Positions 6,849 to 8,546 of a DNA stretch of 8,546 nucleotides are shown in pieces (the first letter of the stretch is position 1; every line of letters begins with the position of its first letter). The position numbers and the translations under genes are program-made. A model generated the notes under the pieces. The model was not told the DNA's origin, searched no databases, and saw only the letters and a list, made by a program, of their open reading frames with translations. Source of the stretch: DUOH01 sp036562625 (GTDB lineage Bacteria > Bacillota > UBA4882 > UBA10575); NCBI GenBank assembly GCA_036562625.1, contig DATCJV010000043.1:1-8546 (forward strand), written 5' to 3'.

Positions 6849-6897
6849 CCTAAGTTGTTTTAAGGGCAATTTATAAAAATATTATAACATACTTAGG
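6849..6897. repeat. Inverted repeat flanking the predicted Omp85 promoter
   Basis: CCTAAGT (6849-6855) and ACTTAGG (6891-6897) are perfect 7-base inverted arms with 35 bases between them. Their centres are 42 bases apart, four turns of B-DNA, so both half-sites face the same side of the helix. They bracket the predicted promoter elements at 6860-6888. An operator that brackets the promoter is one reading; chance is not excluded. Confidence 0.4.
6860..6888 (+). promoter_or_regulatory. Weak predicted promoter for the Omp85 locus
   Basis: The -10 TATAAC (6883-6888, 5/6) is spaced 17 bases from TTAAGG (6860-6865), a poor -35 (3/6). The AT-rich surroundings and position about 55 bases before the first ribosome-binding site fit a promoter. 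The weak -35 would suit an activated promoter. Confidence 0.35.
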
Positions 6898-6930
6898 TGT
6901 ACTGATCCGAATTTCCTTGGTTTTCCGGGA

Positions 6931-7079
6931 AGGAGGGGGGAACGATGGTGAGCAGGGTTCAGAAAAGCTTATGCCCGGTAGTAATCTTCTTGCTCTGTTG
7001 GTTCTTCGTAGCGCTCCTGTTTTTTGTGATAGTAATGGCTGAGAACCGAAGTATACCGATTATGCTTACTATGGAGTTT
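6931..7079 (+). repeat. Tandem repeat copy 1: ribosome-binding site and 5' end of the Omp85 gene
   Basis: It shares an identical 10-mer AGGAGGGGGG (6931-6940) with copy 2 (7112-7121). After a 3-base length difference it aligns without gaps from GTG 6948 to 7079 with 7126 to 7257; by hand count 91 of 132 bases match. The 27 bases before the shared 10-mer (6904-6930 and 7085-7111) match at 12 positions, hinting that the duplicated unit may be about 181 bases and include upstream DNA. Confidence 0.85.
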
Positions 7080-7247
7080 GGCAAGATAAATTTTAGTTTG
7101 TTTATGGAGAGAGGAGGGGGGACGAGTGAACAAGGCTCAGAAAAGCTTATACCCGGTATTACAATCCTTATTCAGGTGGGTTTTCACAGTTCTCCTGTTT
7201 TTTGCAGCAGTAATGGTGGAGGGGCAGACCGCACCTATTGTGCTTGA
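6945..7247 (+). pseudogene. Truncated duplicate of the Omp85 N terminus (signal-peptide remnant)
   Basis: The open frame encodes 100 residues beginning MVSRVQKSLCPVV. From residue 2 to about 45 it aligns with the N terminus of the downstream Omp85 protein: both have QKSL near the start, a W and LLFF hydrophobic core, and a P-I-x-L-x-x-E first POTRA strand; about 21 of 44 residues match. Similarity stops at the first strand. From about residue 55 the frame runs into copy 2 one base out of register, so the last 45 residues are an out-of-frame reading of the Omp85 gene and are unlikely to be meaningful. The intact AGGAGGGGGG and ATG/GTG start mean it could still be translated. It may be a dead fragment, the stump of a deleted second Omp85 gene, or a leader ORF. 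It overlaps the true Omp85 start by 122 bases. Confidence 0.7.
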
Positions 7248-7257
7248 TATTGAGGTG
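7112..7257 (+). repeat. Tandem repeat copy 2: within the intact Omp85 gene
   Basis: This is the partner of the copy at 6931-7079 and includes the functional ribosome-binding site AGGAGGGGGG (7112-7121), the GTG start and codons for the signal peptide and first POTRA strand. The offset between coding parts is 178 bases, not a multiple of three, which puts the two copies in different frames. Confidence 0.85.
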
Positions 7258-8546
7258 AGAGGGAATGAGCATGTCGCTACAGAGATTATCCTACGAAAAC
7301 TGATCAATATACGCCTGGGTGAGCCTTTCAGTGAAAAAACAGTGGAGAAGAATGCTCGGGCCATCATGGACTTGGGTTATTTCCGCGCAGTGGACCATTG
7401 GACTGAGGCGGTAGGCAGCGGGATAAGAATAGTCTTCTTTGTACAAGAGAATCCGCTTTTTAAAGAGTTTCGCTTGGTCGGCTTGGAGACGGTCTCCCCT
7501 GCCGAATTCCTCGCTTGTGTTGAAGAAAAAAAGGGGCATGTAGTGAACAGCGTAGAGATTAACCAGGTTTTTCGTGAAGCTTTCGCCAAGTTTCAAGAGA
7601 AGAACGGGCAGTTATTGACATTGGATCCGGCCAAAACAGAGATAGCCCCGGATGGAGTGGTAACCATAGGGCTTATTGAGCTGAAACTAGGTAAAACAAT
7701 CATTAAGGGCTTGAAGAAGACAGCAGAGTTTGTGGTAACTAGAGAACTCTCTTTGCAAGAAGGAGATCTCTTGAATGTGAATACGATCAAGGAAGATCTT
7801 AATGTTCTACGCCGGTTACAGATCTTTGAAGATATTGATCTACATTTTCAACCGACCTCGGATCCGGAGATCATGGATGTAGTCCTTGAACTGACCGAGG
7901 GGCAGCTCATTCAGTTCAATTTCGGCTTTAGTTATGCGCCAAAAACCAGTGAACTAGTGGGTTTTGGTTACATCACAGATCCCAACTTCCGGGGCAGAGG
8001 CCAGCAAATCTCATTTGGGCTGGAGACAAATCCCGGAGAACTATGCCACTTTAACCTGTTCTTCAGAGAGCCTTGGCTGGATGAGCATAATACGTCGTTG
8101 AGCATCCGTCTCTACTCCGATCTCGATTATGGCCAGGAAGCAGTATACAGAGCCGGCGGCTTGGCCCATGAATATCTGTACGATCTGCGCAGTACCGGAG
8201 TGGAGGTCGCACTGGGGCGTCCGCTTCAAAGGAATCTCCGCCTCAGCGCCTCTCTCCAGTTTGAGCTGGTTGAGATGGAGTTTGACTCCTGGGTGGCCCC
8301 GGATTATGTTAGCCTTCCACTGGAGGCGGAAACATACTGGAATAATAGTTTAGGACTTGGTCTGGTTTATGACCAACGTTTACTGGCCAATTTCTTTTAT
8401 ACCACCGGTGGTTACCTGGCGCAGGTGAATACGAATTTTTATGGTGGGTTTTTAGGCGGGAAGTATGATTACCAGAAATATATGGGTGAATTTAAACAGT
8501 TTTTCTCCGCTGGAGAGTATACAACTTTTGGGTACCGGATCAGAGG
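7126..8546 (+). CDS. Omp85/BamA-family outer-membrane protein, N-terminal 473 residues (cut by right edge)
   Basis: The gene starts at GTG 7126, four bases after AGGAGGGGGG, and is open to the window end. Residues 1-36 look like a signal peptide (MNKAQKSL, hydrophobic core with VLLFFAAVM, cleavage perhaps after EGQTA). Three POTRA domains follow: about 38-110 (VLDIEVRGNEHVATE, DLGYF at 82-86), 111-189, and 190-260 (LQEGD, LRRLQIFEDIDL, DVVLELTEGQ). The D15 beta-barrel begins near 261 with NFGFSYAPKTSELVGFGYITD, NFRGRGQQISFGLE, FFREPWLDEHNTSLSIRL and YTTGGYLAQVNT, all typical barrel strands. The late VRGF-type loop motif and C-terminal strand lie beyond the edge. BamA folds and inserts outer-membrane beta-barrel proteins; TamA-like or other Omp85 roles are possible, and a five-POTRA proteobacterial BamA is ruled out. 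Its presence implies an outer membrane. A diverged copy of its 5' end lies immediately upstream. Confidence 0.9.
   Translation, partial: MNKAQKSLYPVLQSLFRWVFTVLLFFAAVMVEGQTAPIVLDIEVRGNEHVATEIILRKLINIRLGEPFSEKTVEKNARAIMDLGYFRAVDHWTEAVGSGIRIVFFVQENPLFKEFRLVGLETVSPAEFLACVEEKKGHVVNSVEINQVFREAFAKFQEKNGQLLTLDPAKTEIAPDGVVTIGLIELKLGKTIIKGLKKTAEFVVTRELSLQEGDLLNVNTIKEDLNVLRRLQIFEDIDLHFQPTSDPEIMDVVLELTEGQLIQFNFGFSYAPKTSELVGFGYITDPNFRGRGQQISFGLETNPGELCHFNLFFREPWLDEHNTSLSIRLYSDLDYGQEAVYRAGGLAHEYLYDLRSTGVEVALGRPLQRNLRLSASLQFELVEMEFDSWVAPDYVSLPLEAETYWNNSLGLGLVYDQRLLANFFYTTGGYLAQVNTNFYGGFLGGKYDYQKYMGEFKQFFSAGEYTTFGYRIR

Larger units (their letters stand above)
6685..6944. other. AT-rich divergent control region between the kinase and Omp85 loci
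   Basis: This stretch carries no recognisable gene. It holds the kinase promoter on the minus strand, a weaker predicted promoter for the plus-strand Omp85 locus, a 16-base palindrome, a 7-bp inverted repeat with arms four helical turns apart, and three TAAG direct repeats (6838, 6851, 6861). The density of symmetric and repeated elements suggests shared regulation of the two divergent transcripts. Confidence 0.5.

Noticed and set aside
6748..6944. Possible riboswitch or RNA gene in the AT-rich divergent region
   Set aside because: No conserved riboswitch core, tRNA cloverleaf or T-box-like element could be recognised; the symmetric elements are better explained as protein-binding sites or chance.
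7291..7596. Minus-strand frames of 70-101 codons beneath 7137-7790
   Set aside because: They are antisense to the long plus-strand Omp85 frame, which has continuous POTRA homology; none has a plausible start signal or domain.
8041..8353. Short frames on both strands near 8041-8353
   Set aside because: They lie within the Omp85 barrel coding region in other frames.
1..8546. CRISPR arrays, insertion sequences, integrase or attachment sites, defence genes
   Set aside because: No regularly spaced repeats, terminal inverted repeats, transposase or recombinase motifs were found; the only substantial repeat is the two-copy Omp85 5'-end duplication.

Overview
The window suggests a diderm (outer-membrane-bearing) member of the Firmicutes or a near relative. 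Shine-Dalgarno sites are strong and purine-rich (AGGAGG-like), the two-component system and the Old Yellow Enzyme-type reductase look Firmicute-like, and base composition is mid-range. The right end nevertheless carries an Omp85/BamA-type outer-membrane insertase, which needs an outer membrane. Negativicutes, Halanaerobiia or the Hydrogenispora/Limnochordia group would fit. This assignment is inference from gene content, not a measured phylogeny.

Layout, left to right. (1) 1-368, plus strand: the last 121 codons of an oligopeptide/dipeptide ABC transporter ATPase. (2) 369-573: convergent intergenic stretch with one imperfect hairpin and a 10-codon mini-ORF. (3) 574-2124, minus: secreted 5'-nucleotidase/cyclic phosphodiesterase of the UshA/YfkN type. 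(4) 2125-2345: intergenic, with a clear hairpin terminator and a lone perfect DnaA box. (5) 2346-4292, minus: FMN/4Fe-4S/FAD NADH:flavin oxidoreductase of the 2,4-dienoyl-CoA reductase/enoate reductase family, with its own predicted promoter. (6) 4391-5080, minus: OmpR/PhoB-type response regulator. (7) 5209-6684, minus: its sensor histidine kinase, transcribed first from a near-consensus promoter. (8) 6685-6944: AT-rich divergent control region with several symmetric elements. (9) 6945-7247, plus: truncated, diverged copy of the 5' end of the next gene. (10) 7126-8546, plus: Omp85/BamA-like protein with signal peptide, three POTRA domains and the start of the beta-barrel, cut by the window edge. 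The longest stretch without a gene is about 205 bases on the left and about 260 bases in the divergent region; both are described.

How the parts may work together. The kinase/regulator pair is divergent from the Omp85 gene and shares its control region, so regulation of outer-membrane biogenesis by this system is an attractive but untested idea. The nucleotidase has a Sec signal and no wall anchor, as expected for a periplasmic enzyme in a diderm cell; with the peptide ABC transporter it could serve nutrient salvage. The reductase appears to be an independent unit.

The most unusual item is the tandem duplication of the ribosome-binding site, signal peptide and first POTRA strand of the Omp85 gene. 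It leaves a truncated upstream ORF that overlaps the real gene in another frame. No CRISPR array, tRNA, rRNA, IS element or defence system was seen.
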